From positions 2,666,001 through 2,730,000 of the forward strand of contig NZ_CP073696.1 of the NCBI RefSeq assembly GCF_025264645.1: a stretch of 64,000 nt of DNA. The letters run 5' to 3'. The position numbers and the translations under genes are program-made. The DNA is from Edaphobacter lichenicola. GTDB taxonomy: Bacteria > Acidobacteriota > Terriglobia > Terriglobales > Acidobacteriaceae. Positions 42,122 to 50,555 of this stretch are shown here, one piece after another. The notes beneath the pieces were generated by a model. The model did no database searches, was not told the origin of the DNA, and was given only the letters and a program-made list of their open reading frames with translations. Every line of letters begins with the position of its first letter. Position 1 is the stretch's first letter.

Positions 42122-42470
42122 TCAAGCCATCTGCGCTCGCTGGCGCTCAATTGCTCCGGCAGCGCTGATCTTGCGCAGCTTCATTTGCTTTCTCTGCATC
42201 AATCGCCTGAGCAGCGGAAGATGGTTCACAACGCGCATCATCGTTCGCATCAGCGTCAGCACGATGCGGCCTATGACCGGCCTGTGGATCACATCACGCT
42301 CGTCCATCTGTTTGCGGGACTCAAGGACCACGTGTCGGCTGTAATTCCAACATGTCGCCTTCATAGGAATGAATCGCTTCAAGCAGGTCCCGTTTGCCAT
42401 CGTTGACCTCAATGAGCCGCTTGCACAGAAGTGCCGCATCTTCGAGTGCAGCGGCGGGAATTGGATCTCA
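42122..42470 (-). pseudogene. 3' remnant of an FAD-dependent monooxygenase
   Basis: Upstream frame: ALEDAALLCKRLIEVNDGKR then DLLEAIHSYEGDML. After a frameshift near 42340 the neighbouring frame continues YSRHVVLESRKQMDERDVIH, RPVIGRIVLTLMRTMMRVVN to the stop at 42122. Together this is the C-terminal ~115 residues of a TetX/UbiH-type flavin monooxygenase (N-x-ALEDA..L then the AIHAYE..ML helix). The FAD-binding N-terminal two thirds are missing. Confidence 0.7.
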
Positions 42471-42622
42471 GTTAACGTCGACAGAGATGCAGATGCCTCC
42501 AATCTCATCATCGTCCCAGGGCCTGGTTCTCTGATCAACACTCTCATTAGAGACACTGCTCGCTAGAAGTATTAGGACAAGTCGGTATCGCGACTGGTCG
42601 TCGTAAATCAAGGGTATCGATC

Positions 42623-43558
42623 CTACTCGCGTGGATTCATGAATAGTCCTTTGGCGTCAGCGCCACGTAACCGTGGATCGCGGGGAGTGCCGATATATTC
42701 TCCCAGGAAGTCGAGCAAAACATGAACCTTTGGGGTCAGGCGTGATTGGCCTGAGAAGAGCGCACAAAGGGTGACCGGCTGGGCAGTCCAGCGTGGCAGA
42801 ACCGGGACGAGTTTATTGCCCATCTCTGGCCACCTAGCCATGTAAAGCGGCAACAGTGCGATACCGGAATGCTTCAATATGAGATCTAGCAGCACTGCTG
42901 GATCATTCAGAATTATGGAAGATTGAATGTTTGGAGTCACAGTCGTGTCGCCGCGACTCAGCTGCCATGGTCCCGAACCGATGCATGTGTGTGTCAGCAA
43001 GTCTTCAGGTCGGGAAGGCATCCCAAACGCTTTGATGTACTGGGCGCTCGCAAAAAGCCCACGCTTTGTGCCGGGATAAGTGCGCATCCGCCGTATCGAA
43101 TCCCGCGGTGTTCGTACTTTGAAAACGACGTCGATATCTTCACGGAATTCCTGATCGGCTGCCGGAGTGTAAGACTCAATTTGTAATCGCAATTGCGGGT
43201 ATCGTTCCTGCAACTCTTTGAGTAATGGCGCGAGGATCAGATGGGTCATCGTCACGGGACATGCTACCTTGATGAGTCCACTCGGCCGTTCTCGTTGAGC
43301 TGCCAGCATCTCGCCGCCTTCATCCAGGGTGCGTAGCGCGCGCCGGCAGACCTGCAAATAGTCCCTGCCGGAATCTGTCAGAACGTGGCCTCGCGAACTT
43401 CGCCGTATCAGTAGTGCGCCCAGGTTCTTCTCCAGGCGTGTTAAAGCGCGGCTGACCGTCGAAGTCGGCACCTTCAGTTTCACGGCTGCGGAGCTTAGGG
43501 TGCCTTCCTGACCCACCACTGTGAAAATACGGATGTCGTTAAGGTCGACTGCGTCCAT
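42623..43558 (-). CDS. LysR-family transcriptional regulator
   Basis: 311 residues. DLNDIRIFTVVGQEGTLSSA, VPTSTVSRALTRLEKNLGAL and RRSSRGHVLTDSGRDYL form the winged helix of the AaeR/CrgA-like group; effector domain follows to ~295. It is transcribed away from the six-gene operon that starts 186 bp on. The intergenic region has the palindrome TTGCGCAA at 43649-43656 and a nearby GCGCAA/TTGCGC pair as candidate sites. Very likely the operon's regulator. Confidence 0.9.
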   Translation of the reverse strand: MDAVDLNDIRIFTVVGQEGTLSSAAVKLKVPTSTVSRALTRLEKNLGALLIRRSSRGHVLTDSGRDYLQVCRRALRTLDEGGEMLAAQRERPSGLIKVACPVTMTHLILAPLLKELQERYPQLRLQIESYTPAADQEFREDIDVVFKVRTPRDSIRRMRTYPGTKRGLFASAQYIKAFGMPSRPEDLLTHTCIGSGPWQLSRGDTTVTPNIQSSIILNDPAVLLDLILKHSGIALLPLYMARWPEMGNKLVPVLPRWTAQPVTLCALFSGQSRLTPKVHVLLDFLGEYIGTPRDPRLRGADAKGLFMNPRE

Positions 43559-43743
43559 CCTTTGATTCTACGATGCGCCCGTTTCACTCATATTGCGTTC
43601 CAAGGGCAACTAACGTTGGTCCGGGTTTTGCAGGCGCGCAATTCCGTTTTGCGCAAGCGTGGCGTGCGACATCTCCCGGGCAAGCATCTTTAACAACATG
43701 GCGGAAACCGCAGAACCGCCCGAAGTATGGATTGGAGGCTGGT

Positions 43744-44604
43744 ATGAAGATTCTGGTAACAGGCGGAACCGGAAATGTGGGCGGCAAGGTTGTGTCGGAG
43801 TTATTGAAGCGAGGGGCGGACGTTCGCGTGCTCGCTCGCAAGCGGCCGGAAGAGAAGGTGGAGGCCGGCGTAGAGATTGTCACAGGTGACCTGCTTGACC
43901 CAGTGTCTGTCGAACAAGCGATGCAAGGGGTCGATAAGCTTTTCTTGTTGAATGCGGTTGTTGCGGATGAATTGACGCAGGCGTTGATCGCGTACGGCAT
44001 CGCGAAGCGTCTCGTATTGAAGCATGTGACCTATCTTTCTGTCTTCAAAGTTGAACAGTTCCGCGACGTACCGCACTTCGCATCCAAGCTCGCGGTTGAA
44101 GGTGCATTGCGCGAGTTCGGGGTACCATTCACCATCCTTCGTCCCGGGTACTACATCCAGAACGATCTTGGGCTGAAGGATCCGCTAACTAAAGCGGGTG
44201 TATATCCCATGCCCCTCGGAACGGCCGGGATCGCGGCCGCCGACATGAGAGACATCGCGGAAGCAGCGGCAATCTCACTGACCGAAGATGGCCATGACGG
44301 GCAGACTTACGATATCGTGTCGCCCACGCTGATCAGCGGTCCTGGTAATGCGGCTTTATGGAGCAAACTCCTCGGCAATGAGATCAAGTACACGGGACAC
44401 GATTTTGATCAGTGGGAGCAGGGTATGCGTTCACGGATGCCCGCTTGGAGCGCCTTCGATCTCCGCATGATGCTCGAGGGATATTTCGAACGCGGCTTCG
44501 TCTCGACCGAAATGGAAGTCGCCCGCCTCACCAAGCTACTTGGTCACACGCCGCGGACCTACGAAGAGTTTGCGACCGAAACGGCAGAGTCGTGGAAAGC
44601 CTGA
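43744..44604 (+). CDS. NmrA-family NAD(P)-binding protein
   Basis: 286 residues from ATG 43744 (MKILVTGGTGNVGGKVVSEL). GGTGNVG is the cofactor loop; VRVLARKRPEEKVEAGVEIV with Arg/Lys suggests NADPH; FASKLAVEGALREFGVPFTI and LRPGYYIQN are NmrA/SDR_a5 blocks. Quinone-oxidoreductase 2-like proteins have this layout. First gene of the operon under the divergent LysR; 50 bp before the esterase gene. Confidence 0.88.
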   Translation: MKILVTGGTGNVGGKVVSELLKRGADVRVLARKRPEEKVEAGVEIVTGDLLDPVSVEQAMQGVDKLFLLNAVVADELTQALIAYGIAKRLVLKHVTYLSVFKVEQFRDVPHFASKLAVEGALREFGVPFTILRPGYYIQNDLGLKDPLTKAGVYPMPLGTAGIAAADMRDIAEAAAISLTEDGHDGQTYDIVSPTLISGPGNAALWSKLLGNEIKYTGHDFDQWEQGMRSRMPAWSAFDLRMMLEGYFERGFVSTEMEVARLTKLLGHTPRTYEEFATETAESWKA

Positions 44605-44654
44605 CTTCGGGTCCGCAGGAGCACTAAATAGACACGCTGATATTGGAGTAAGCA

Positions 44655-45584
44655 ATGACGATTTACCACAAGGAACACCTCCTCGATCGTGCCTCAATGG
44701 TTCTTATGCGCACGATGCTGGCGGTTCAGCCCAAATTACAATTCACTCCAGAAGCTCGTCCCGACTTTGATAGCCTGATGGAGAAGACACCCGAGGCGGC
44801 GGGTGTGACGTATGAAACGGCGGAAATTGGTGGGGTAGCGGGATGGTGGTGTAAACCGCAACGATCACTTGCCGGGTCGGCGATTGTTTACTTCCATGGA
44901 GGCGCATACGCCCTCGGTTCTGCGAAGGCGTTTCGCAATTTTGTCTCGCAGATTGCAGCAGGCGCGGAAACGGCAATTCTCGTAGTTGACTACCGTCTCG
45001 CTCCTGAGCATCAGTTTCCCGCGGCGGTCGAAGACGCTAAGGCCGTCTATCTTGGCCTAGCGGCCTTGGGATTTTCCCGGCTGGTTATAGCAGGAGACTC
45101 CGCTGGCGGTGGACTGGCTCTCGCGCTTCTTCAGCTCACGACAGAGGGGGCACAGGAGGAAGGCATACCGAAGGCCTTGGCCTCGGTGGTGATCTCGCCG
45201 TGGACCGATCTTGCGCTCACAGGCGACAGCATGGAGGGCCGCGCAGCAGCGGACCCCTTGCTTACGCGGGAAGCACTTGATGGGGCCGCTCAACACTATC
45301 TGGGAGATCAGGATCACCGCGATCCCAGAGCCTCTCCGCTGTACGGGAATATGAGCGGTCTACCGCCTGTTCTGTTCCACGTTGGTGAAGACGAGATCCT
45401 GCTGGACGATTCCCGACGCTTCGCGAGCCGGATTGATGTTGCGGGCGGAGTCGCGGAACTGCACATCTGGGAGGGAATGACGCACGTCTTTGCTTCCAAC
45501 CTTGCGCTCCAGAGTGCCAAGGATGCCCTGGCCAATATAGGCGAATTTCTGCAACAGATTTTCCGTGAGACCAATACTCGTTAG
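44655..45584 (+). CDS. HSL-family esterase/lipase
   Basis: 309 residues. IVYFHGGAYALGSAKAFRNF is the HGGAY oxyanion motif, VIAGDSAGGGLALALLQLTT the nucleophile elbow, Asp in HVGEDEILLDDSRRFASRID and His in EGMTHVFASN complete the triad. This is the bacterial hormone-sensitive-lipase group (family IV) acting on short-chain esters. Cytoplasmic. Second gene of the operon; a 9-bp inverted repeat lies right after its stop. Confidence 0.92.
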   Translation: MTIYHKEHLLDRASMVLMRTMLAVQPKLQFTPEARPDFDSLMEKTPEAAGVTYETAEIGGVAGWWCKPQRSLAGSAIVYFHGGAYALGSAKAFRNFVSQIAAGAETAILVVDYRLAPEHQFPAAVEDAKAVYLGLAALGFSRLVIAGDSAGGGLALALLQLTTEGAQEEGIPKALASVVISPWTDLALTGDSMEGRAAADPLLTREALDGAAQHYLGDQDHRDPRASPLYGNMSGLPPVLFHVGEDEILLDDSRRFASRIDVAGGVAELHIWEGMTHVFASNLALQSAKDALANIGEFLQQIFRETNTR

Positions 45585-45593
45585 GTTGCGCAT

Positions 45594-45612
45594 CATCCTC
45601 CGACGGAGGATG
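45594..45612 (+). promoter_or_regulatory. Hairpin between esterase and SDR genes
   Basis: CATCCTCCG-A-CGGAGGATG, a perfect 9-bp inverted repeat in the 57-bp gap. It may process or attenuate the operon mRNA; not followed directly by a U tract. Confidence 0.4.
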
Positions 45613-45641
45613 CGAGTGATGATTTTGGATGAGGCATAGCA

Positions 45642-46382
45642 ATGAAAGACGGAAGAGTTGTCGCAATCACAGGAGCGGGCGGAGGCATTGGCCGCAAGAT
45701 CGTGGATCGCTTTCTCGCCAATGGGGATCGAGTGATCGGTCTAGACCGCGCAAAGTCCTCGTTGGAAGAGTTAGCCACGAGCCGGAACGCTGGCAATCAG
45801 CTTTCGACGTCTTGCGTCGATATAACTGACGAGTATGCTGTCGCCGAATTCGCGAAGCACATCAACCAAACGCATGGTCATGTTGACGTGCTTGTGAACT
45901 GCGCGGGCTTCTACCCCGTTGTCTCATTCGAGCAGATGACGCAGGAGCAGTGGCTGGAGGTGATCGCGATCAACCTCACGGGAACCTTCCGGGTGACACA
46001 CGCGCTGCTGCCGCTGATGAAAAGTCGGGGCTGGGGACGAATCATAAACATAGGCTCCGCTTCGGTGTTCGAAGGTGTCGTTGGGCAAACTCATTATGTT
46101 TCGGCTAAGGCTGGCATCGTAGGCTTCACGCGCTCCCTGGCAATGGAAGTTGGAGACTACGGGATCACCGTCAACATCGTTGCTCCCGGCCTGACGCTTA
46201 CAGAACCTGTGCTCAGCGGCATGCCGCAAGAGTTGATCAAGACTCAAGTGGACCTCCGGGCCATCAAACGAGATGAGCAACCACAAGATCTAGCTGGGCC
46301 CGTTTTTCTATTGTGTTCCCCGGATGCCGATTTTGTTTCCGGTCAAATGCTTGTGGTAGACGGCGGAAAGATCAAGCACTAA
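45642..46382 (+). CDS. Short-chain dehydrogenase/reductase
   Basis: 246 residues. VVAITGAGGGIGRKIVDRFL cofactor loop, VLVNCAGFYPVVSFEQMTQE, catalytic Ser in IGSASVFEGVVGQTHYVSAK with Tyr/Lys, and SGQMLVVDGG at the end: a complete classical SDR. The acidic residue after the second strand (GLDRAKSS) favours NAD. Probable substrate an alcohol released by the neighbouring esterase or hydrolase, by context only. Confidence 0.92.
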   Translation: MKDGRVVAITGAGGGIGRKIVDRFLANGDRVIGLDRAKSSLEELATSRNAGNQLSTSCVDITDEYAVAEFAKHINQTHGHVDVLVNCAGFYPVVSFEQMTQEQWLEVIAINLTGTFRVTHALLPLMKSRGWGRIINIGSASVFEGVVGQTHYVSAKAGIVGFTRSLAMEVGDYGITVNIVAPGLTLTEPVLSGMPQELIKTQVDLRAIKRDEQPQDLAGPVFLLCSPDADFVSGQMLVVDGGKIKH

Positions 46383-46410
46383 CTGACCAGGAATTTGGAG
46401 GAAATGAACG

Positions 46411-47250
46411 ATGCAAGCCAACAAGACACTCAAAGTGCTCGCAGTGGGCGCGGCAGGCCCGTCAGCAAGCATGGTGGTTCCAGAGTTGCTGGCGCGAAAC
46501 GTATCGGTACGAGCGTTCGTCCACAAATCGGAAGATAGACCAACCGTTCAAAAGCTCGGTGTCACTGACATCGTAGTGGGCGAGCTCTCCGACGCTGCGG
46601 CGGTCGCCAAGGCATTGGAGGGCATAGACGCTGCTTTCTACATCGCCCCGGCAGCCCTTGAGAATGAAGCAGAAGTCGGCAAACAATTTGCTTCGGCAGC
46701 GAAGCAAGCAGGGGTACGGCGCGTCGTCTTTTCGTCCGTGATACACCCAGTCCTTAGCGAACTCGTCAATCACGCCGACAAAGCGCCAGTGGAAGAAGCA
46801 CTGCTCGATTCCGGGATGGAGTATGTGTTCCTGCATCCTGCGATGTTCTTCCAGAACATCGGCGCTGCGTGGGCGAGGATGAAGGAAACTGGCGTATATG
46901 GCGAGCCTTGGTCCACTGAGACCCGCTTTTCCCGCGTCGATTACCGCGATGTTGCCGAGGTTGCGGCGATTGCGTTGACCGAAGATCGGCTCCTGTATGG
47001 AACATTCGAGCTCTGCGCCGAAGGCAACTTGAATCGGCATGGTCTTGCTGCCTTGATGAGCAAGGTCGTTGGCAAGCAGATAAAGCCGATCAAAGTGGAG
47101 ATTCCCGCGCAGGCCAACATGTCTCCGAAGCTCACGCGGATGTTCGCCTGGTACGACAGACATGCTCTGCTCGGCAACAGCACAACACTTCGAGCGATCC
47201 TTGGGCGGGAGCCGCGGACGCTGCAGGCATTTTTCGAAGAACTCAACTGA
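46411..47250 (+). CDS. NmrA-family NAD(P)-binding protein
   Basis: 279 residues, TTTGGAGGAAAT upstream. TLKVLAVGAAGPSASMVVPE has the first Rossmann strand, but the loop reads GAAGPSA instead of GATGxxG, so cofactor binding may be altered. KQAGVRRVVFSSVIHPVLSE and FLHPAMFFQNIGAAWARMKE are NmrA core blocks. Fourth gene of the LysR operon, 28 bp after the SDR and 15 bp before the hydrolase gene. Confidence 0.85.
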   Translation: MQANKTLKVLAVGAAGPSASMVVPELLARNVSVRAFVHKSEDRPTVQKLGVTDIVVGELSDAAAVAKALEGIDAAFYIAPAALENEAEVGKQFASAAKQAGVRRVVFSSVIHPVLSELVNHADKAPVEEALLDSGMEYVFLHPAMFFQNIGAAWARMKETGVYGEPWSTETRFSRVDYRDVAEVAAIALTEDRLLYGTFELCAEGNLNRHGLAALMSKVVGKQIKPIKVEIPAQANMSPKLTRMFAWYDRHALLGNSTTLRAILGREPRTLQAFFEELN

Positions 47251-47265
47251 AATTAGGAGAGCGGA

Positions 47266-48186
47266 ATGGCTCAGTCGAGCGCGCCTGACATAGCAACGTT
47301 TTGCAGTGAAACGGCAATCGTGAATGGGGTACGCCTGCACTATTGGCTTGGCGGCAATTCTCATGGTCGGCCAGTCCTGTTATGGCACGGATTTCTTGGC
47401 ACCGCTTATAGCTGGTACAAGGTCATGCCGCTTCTCGCGGAAGCCGGCTACTGCGTTCTGGTGCCGGATATGCGCGGCTATGGAGACTCCGACAAACCCG
47501 CCGGAACAGACGGCTATGACGCACGGGCACTTGCGGAAGACTTCCGAGCCCTGGTCAGGCAGATCGAATTCGGGAATGGTCAGAAGCTGATCCTCGCCGC
47601 CCACGATATGGGGGCACACTCAGCCCTACTGTGGGCTGCAGATCACCCCGACGAAATCAGGTGCCTCGTGTATATGGAAGTTCCCACCATGCTCGAAGAG
47701 TTCCTGACAAAAGTAATTGTGTACACGCCGGAGGCGATGGCAAAGGGTTCCATGTGGTGGTGGATTCTCCCGCTCGCACCTGGCGTACCGGAACGCCTTA
47801 TCGTAGGCAATGAGCGCGCCTTTCTGACATGGTTCTATGAGGGTGCCACCGCAGATGCATCGGCCATCAGCGAAACATCGATCAAGGAAACTCTCCGCAG
47901 TTTTAGTGGCACGGAAGGTGTGCTCGGAGCGCTTGGCCTGTACCGTGCCGCCTTTACGACCATTGAGCAGACCACGCCTTTGAAGAAGAACAAGGTCGAA
48001 GTCCCGGTACTTGCCATTGGCGGAGAAAAAGCGCTTGGCGCCAAGGTCGCACAGATGGTTGAGGCGGTCGCGAAGAATGTGACTGGAAAAGTTATCCCGG
48101 CATGTGGTCACTTCATCCCGGAAGAACAACCCGCTGAATTCATGCGCCTCTTTCAAAAATTCGTCGGAGAGGTCGCTCGAGTATGA
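47266..48186 (+). CDS. Epoxide-hydrolase-like alpha/beta hydrolase
   Basis: 306 residues, TTAGGAGAG upstream. LLWHGFLGTAYSWYKVMPLL oxyanion loop, VPDMRGYGDSDKP, nucleophile Asp114 in LILAAHDMGAHSALLWAADH, and catalytic His in PACGHFIPEEQPAEFM. With Asp nucleophile and His present this has the complete epoxide hydrolase/dehalogenase triad layout, unlike the two Asp-type proteins at 23698 and 25242. Its stop overlaps the cupin start by ATGA. Confidence 0.9.
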   Translation: MAQSSAPDIATFCSETAIVNGVRLHYWLGGNSHGRPVLLWHGFLGTAYSWYKVMPLLAEAGYCVLVPDMRGYGDSDKPAGTDGYDARALAEDFRALVRQIEFGNGQKLILAAHDMGAHSALLWAADHPDEIRCLVYMEVPTMLEEFLTKVIVYTPEAMAKGSMWWWILPLAPGVPERLIVGNERAFLTWFYEGATADASAISETSIKETLRSFSGTEGVLGALGLYRAAFTTIEQTTPLKKNKVEVPVLAIGGEKALGAKVAQMVEAVAKNVTGKVIPACGHFIPEEQPAEFMRLFQKFVGEVARV

Positions 48187-48866
48187 CAGACCTTAGCCGA
48201 CGCTCTGTTCTCGCGCTTGCCGCCATGGCTGGCGTAGGACTCTCTTCTTCTAAACTTTGGGCCTCTGCAGTTTTGGGCAGCCCATCCCCTAAATCAGAGC
48301 CTCAAGATTCCACAAGGAGAACTGCTATGTCTGTGTCCACGACGCAATACCCACCCCTTCCGCCCGACGATTTGAAGCGTGCGCTCACGATCGCACGACC
48401 GGACAGCGATCAAACACTGCCCCACATCGGCCTCGTAGGCGATACCTATACCATCACCGTTACGGGCGAGGATACTGCAGGTCGCTTCTGCGTCATTGAC
48501 ATGCACATCCCACCAGGGGGCGGTCCCGCGCCACATCGTCATGACTTTGAAGAAACATTCATCCTGCTTGACGGCGAAATGGAGGCCACGTTCCGCGGGA
48601 AGAAGTCCCTAGTGCGCGCCGGCGACACCATCAATATCCCCGCAAACGCACCGCATCAGTTTCATAACTCATCTTCCAAGCCGGTTCGTCTGCTGTGCAT
48701 TTGCTCGCCTTCGGGGCAAGAGCATTTCTTCAAGGAAGTGGGAGTGCCTGTAGCCACTCGCACGACCGCCCCACCCAAACTCGACAAAGAACAGCAGCAA
48801 CGGTTCATGGAGAAAGCCAAGGCTCTTGCTCCGAAGTACCGTACCGAGCTGCTGAAGGAAGCATAG
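48183..48866 (+). CDS. Tat-exported cupin protein
   Basis: 227 residues. MTDLSRRSVLALAAMAGVGL is a twin-arginine signal. A single cupin follows: CVIDMHIPPGGGPAPHRHDF, EETFILLDGEMEATFRGKKS and AGDTINIPANAPHQFHNSSS, with His-His-Glu-His metal ligands visible. An in-frame ATG at 48327 could yield a cytoplasmic form starting MSVSTTQYPPLPPDDLKRAL. Metal-dependent dioxygenase or isomerase chemistry is possible. Last gene of the operon. Confidence 0.88.
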   Translation: MTDLSRRSVLALAAMAGVGLSSSKLWASAVLGSPSPKSEPQDSTRRTAMSVSTTQYPPLPPDDLKRALTIARPDSDQTLPHIGLVGDTYTITVTGEDTAGRFCVIDMHIPPGGGPAPHRHDFEETFILLDGEMEATFRGKKSLVRAGDTINIPANAPHQFHNSSSKPVRLLCICSPSGQEHFFKEVGVPVATRTTAPPKLDKEQQQRFMEKAKALAPKYRTELLKEA

Positions 48867-49046
48867 CCATCGGAAGCTGCGGGCAGATGCAATCTGTTCG
48901 CAGCACTTTCCATGCCTGAATCGATATAGAACTCTCCATCGCGATCGTTGTTCCCTTATTCTGGAGAACTTGGAGTTTTTGGTGAGTATTCAGGGGAAGC
49001 TCCAATCAAGTCCATTCGCCTATCCGAGCGAATGAACAGCAGGTCG
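48867..49046. other. Gene-free region after the operon
   Basis: No gene or clear terminator recognised. Confidence 0.35.
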
Positions 49047-49282
49047 TCAATCAGCCGACCCACTCGTCAAAAACTTCTCTTGCTTTCTTGATGGACTCCC
49101 ACTTATTCCCGATCTAGAGGACCAGATTTCGCACTGGTTGAAGAAGACGAGTCCAAGTCCTGTCAGTTCGTATTCCACCCTAGGCAGCGCCTTAGGGAAT
49201 ACCCCGCGAGAGAGCAAACCATCCGCTCCAGCTGACGCAGCGTAGCGGTGGGCATCCGCTTTGAGATTCCTTCGTAATCACT
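49047..49282 (-). pseudogene. HxlR-family remnant
   Basis: Minus strand reads GISKRMPTATLRQLER, then after one lost base DGLLSRGVFPKALPRVEYEL followed by TGLGLVFF, the recognition helix and wing of HxlR regulators. The N-terminal part is missing (stops upstream) and the tail is unlike the family. Not functional. Confidence 0.7.
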
Positions 49283-49328
49283 ACGCTCAATGAGTGACTC
49301 CGCGATTTAGCATCAATCCAGGGTCGTC

Positions 49329-50267
49329 CTACCTGAAGCGCATCTTTCTGCTACTTAGCCTCGATTGCTGCGAGTGAATCGTAGAGCAGCTCTTGACGAT
49401 GCTTTCACGCACAAAGCGGTGCACGGATTCATTGTCGAAGCGCGGGTGCCATGCTAAAGATATGCGGAGGTCTGCTGTCTGAACGGGTAATGGAAAGATA
49501 AAGGCACGGTAGAGCGTCTTTGCAATGCCGCTGAGGTGCTCGGGTATGGCGGCCACGAGGTCAGAGGTAGCTGCAATCGCGAGGGCGCTTGAGAGTGTCG
49601 GCACACTCAAAGATACCGTCCTCTCCAGACCTAGCTCGGCCAGCGCATCGTCAATCGGACCTCCGAGTAGCCCCCGCCGTGAAGCGCTGATGTGTTCATA
49701 TTCGACGTATCGTTTTGCCGTAACCTTCCCCTTCGACAGCGGGTGGCCTGTACGCACCACTCCCATAAAGCGGGATGAGAAAAGCTTTTGCAGCTTCACT
49801 TCAGGCCCGCTCAGTTTGATGTTCCCGAGGTCGAGATCGAGAATGCCCTCTCTCAAAGGCCCGACAGCTTCTTCTCCGTGCGACACGAAGCGCAGTTTGA
49901 CCTTCGGTGCCTTACGGTGAACGGCCTCAAGGATAGAAGCGGCAAACACCGCGACCAAGGACTCGTCCGCTCGAATGCTTACCGTTCGGGCTACATCCGC
50001 GAGCGATGGCGAGGAAGTACGCGTGAGATCGTACGCCTCCTGCACAAAAGCATGTAAACGCGCCCTCATTTCCAGAGCTTTCGGAGTGGGCACTAAGCCC
50101 CGCCCGGCCTGAACCATGATGGGATCACCCATCAATTTGCGGATACGCGTCAAGGTCCGGCTCATCGTTGGAACGCTCACACCCGTTCGTTCCGCGGCTT
50201 CGGTGACACTGCCGGTTTCAAGCAGCGCATTCAGGGCAAACAGCAGGTTGGCATCGAACTGTTTCAT
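49329..50267 (-). CDS. LysR-family transcriptional regulator
   Basis: 312 residues from ATG 50267 (MKQFDANLLFALNALLETGS), the usual family start; the frame is open further upstream without need. SVTEAAERTGVSVPTMSRTL and TRIRKLMGDPIMVQAGRGLV form the winged helix; effector domain to ~300. It points away from the isochorismatase gene at 50556, a likely target together with the aldolase/MFS pair. Same subtype as LysR 3147-4070 (GRG(L/I)VPTP motif). Confidence 0.9.
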   Translation of the reverse strand: MKQFDANLLFALNALLETGSVTEAAERTGVSVPTMSRTLTRIRKLMGDPIMVQAGRGLVPTPKALEMRARLHAFVQEAYDLTRTSSPSLADVARTVSIRADESLVAVFAASILEAVHRKAPKVKLRFVSHGEEAVGPLREGILDLDLGNIKLSGPEVKLQKLFSSRFMGVVRTGHPLSKGKVTAKRYVEYEHISASRRGLLGGPIDDALAELGLERTVSLSVPTLSSALAIAATSDLVAAIPEHLSGIAKTLYRAFIFPLPVQTADLRISLAWHPRFDNESVHRFVRESIVKSCSTIHSQQSRLSSRKMRFR

Positions 50268-50555
50268 TTTGGGCAAGTATACATTGTCGAGCACAGCATT
50301 CCTGCAAGGGACCATTTCGCCTAGCCTTGGAACAGGCAGGACACTCAATAGTTCACGAGTGTTGAGCGCTATACGCATTCAATGTTTTCTGAGGATTATT
50401 CAACTTCGCGTAGGTCCCTCGTTGTGGCACCTGCCAGCCTCTGCTGCAGCAGTTTCATGCCGTTTCGGCTGTCCGCGATCGAGCCGAAACGCAAAGGTGT
50501 TGCAGGTTCGCCCGAGCCGATCCCAACTTTACCAGCACCAGGAGGAAGTAAAAGA

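Noticed and set aside
43649..43656. TTGCGCAA palindrome as a firm LysR operator
   Set aside because: Eight bases are too few to be confident; mentioned only as a candidate in the LysR entry.
46462..47364. 300-codon minus-strand frame opposite the NmrA gene
   Set aside because: Long but antisense to a well-supported NmrA gene with ribosome site; translation resembles no family.
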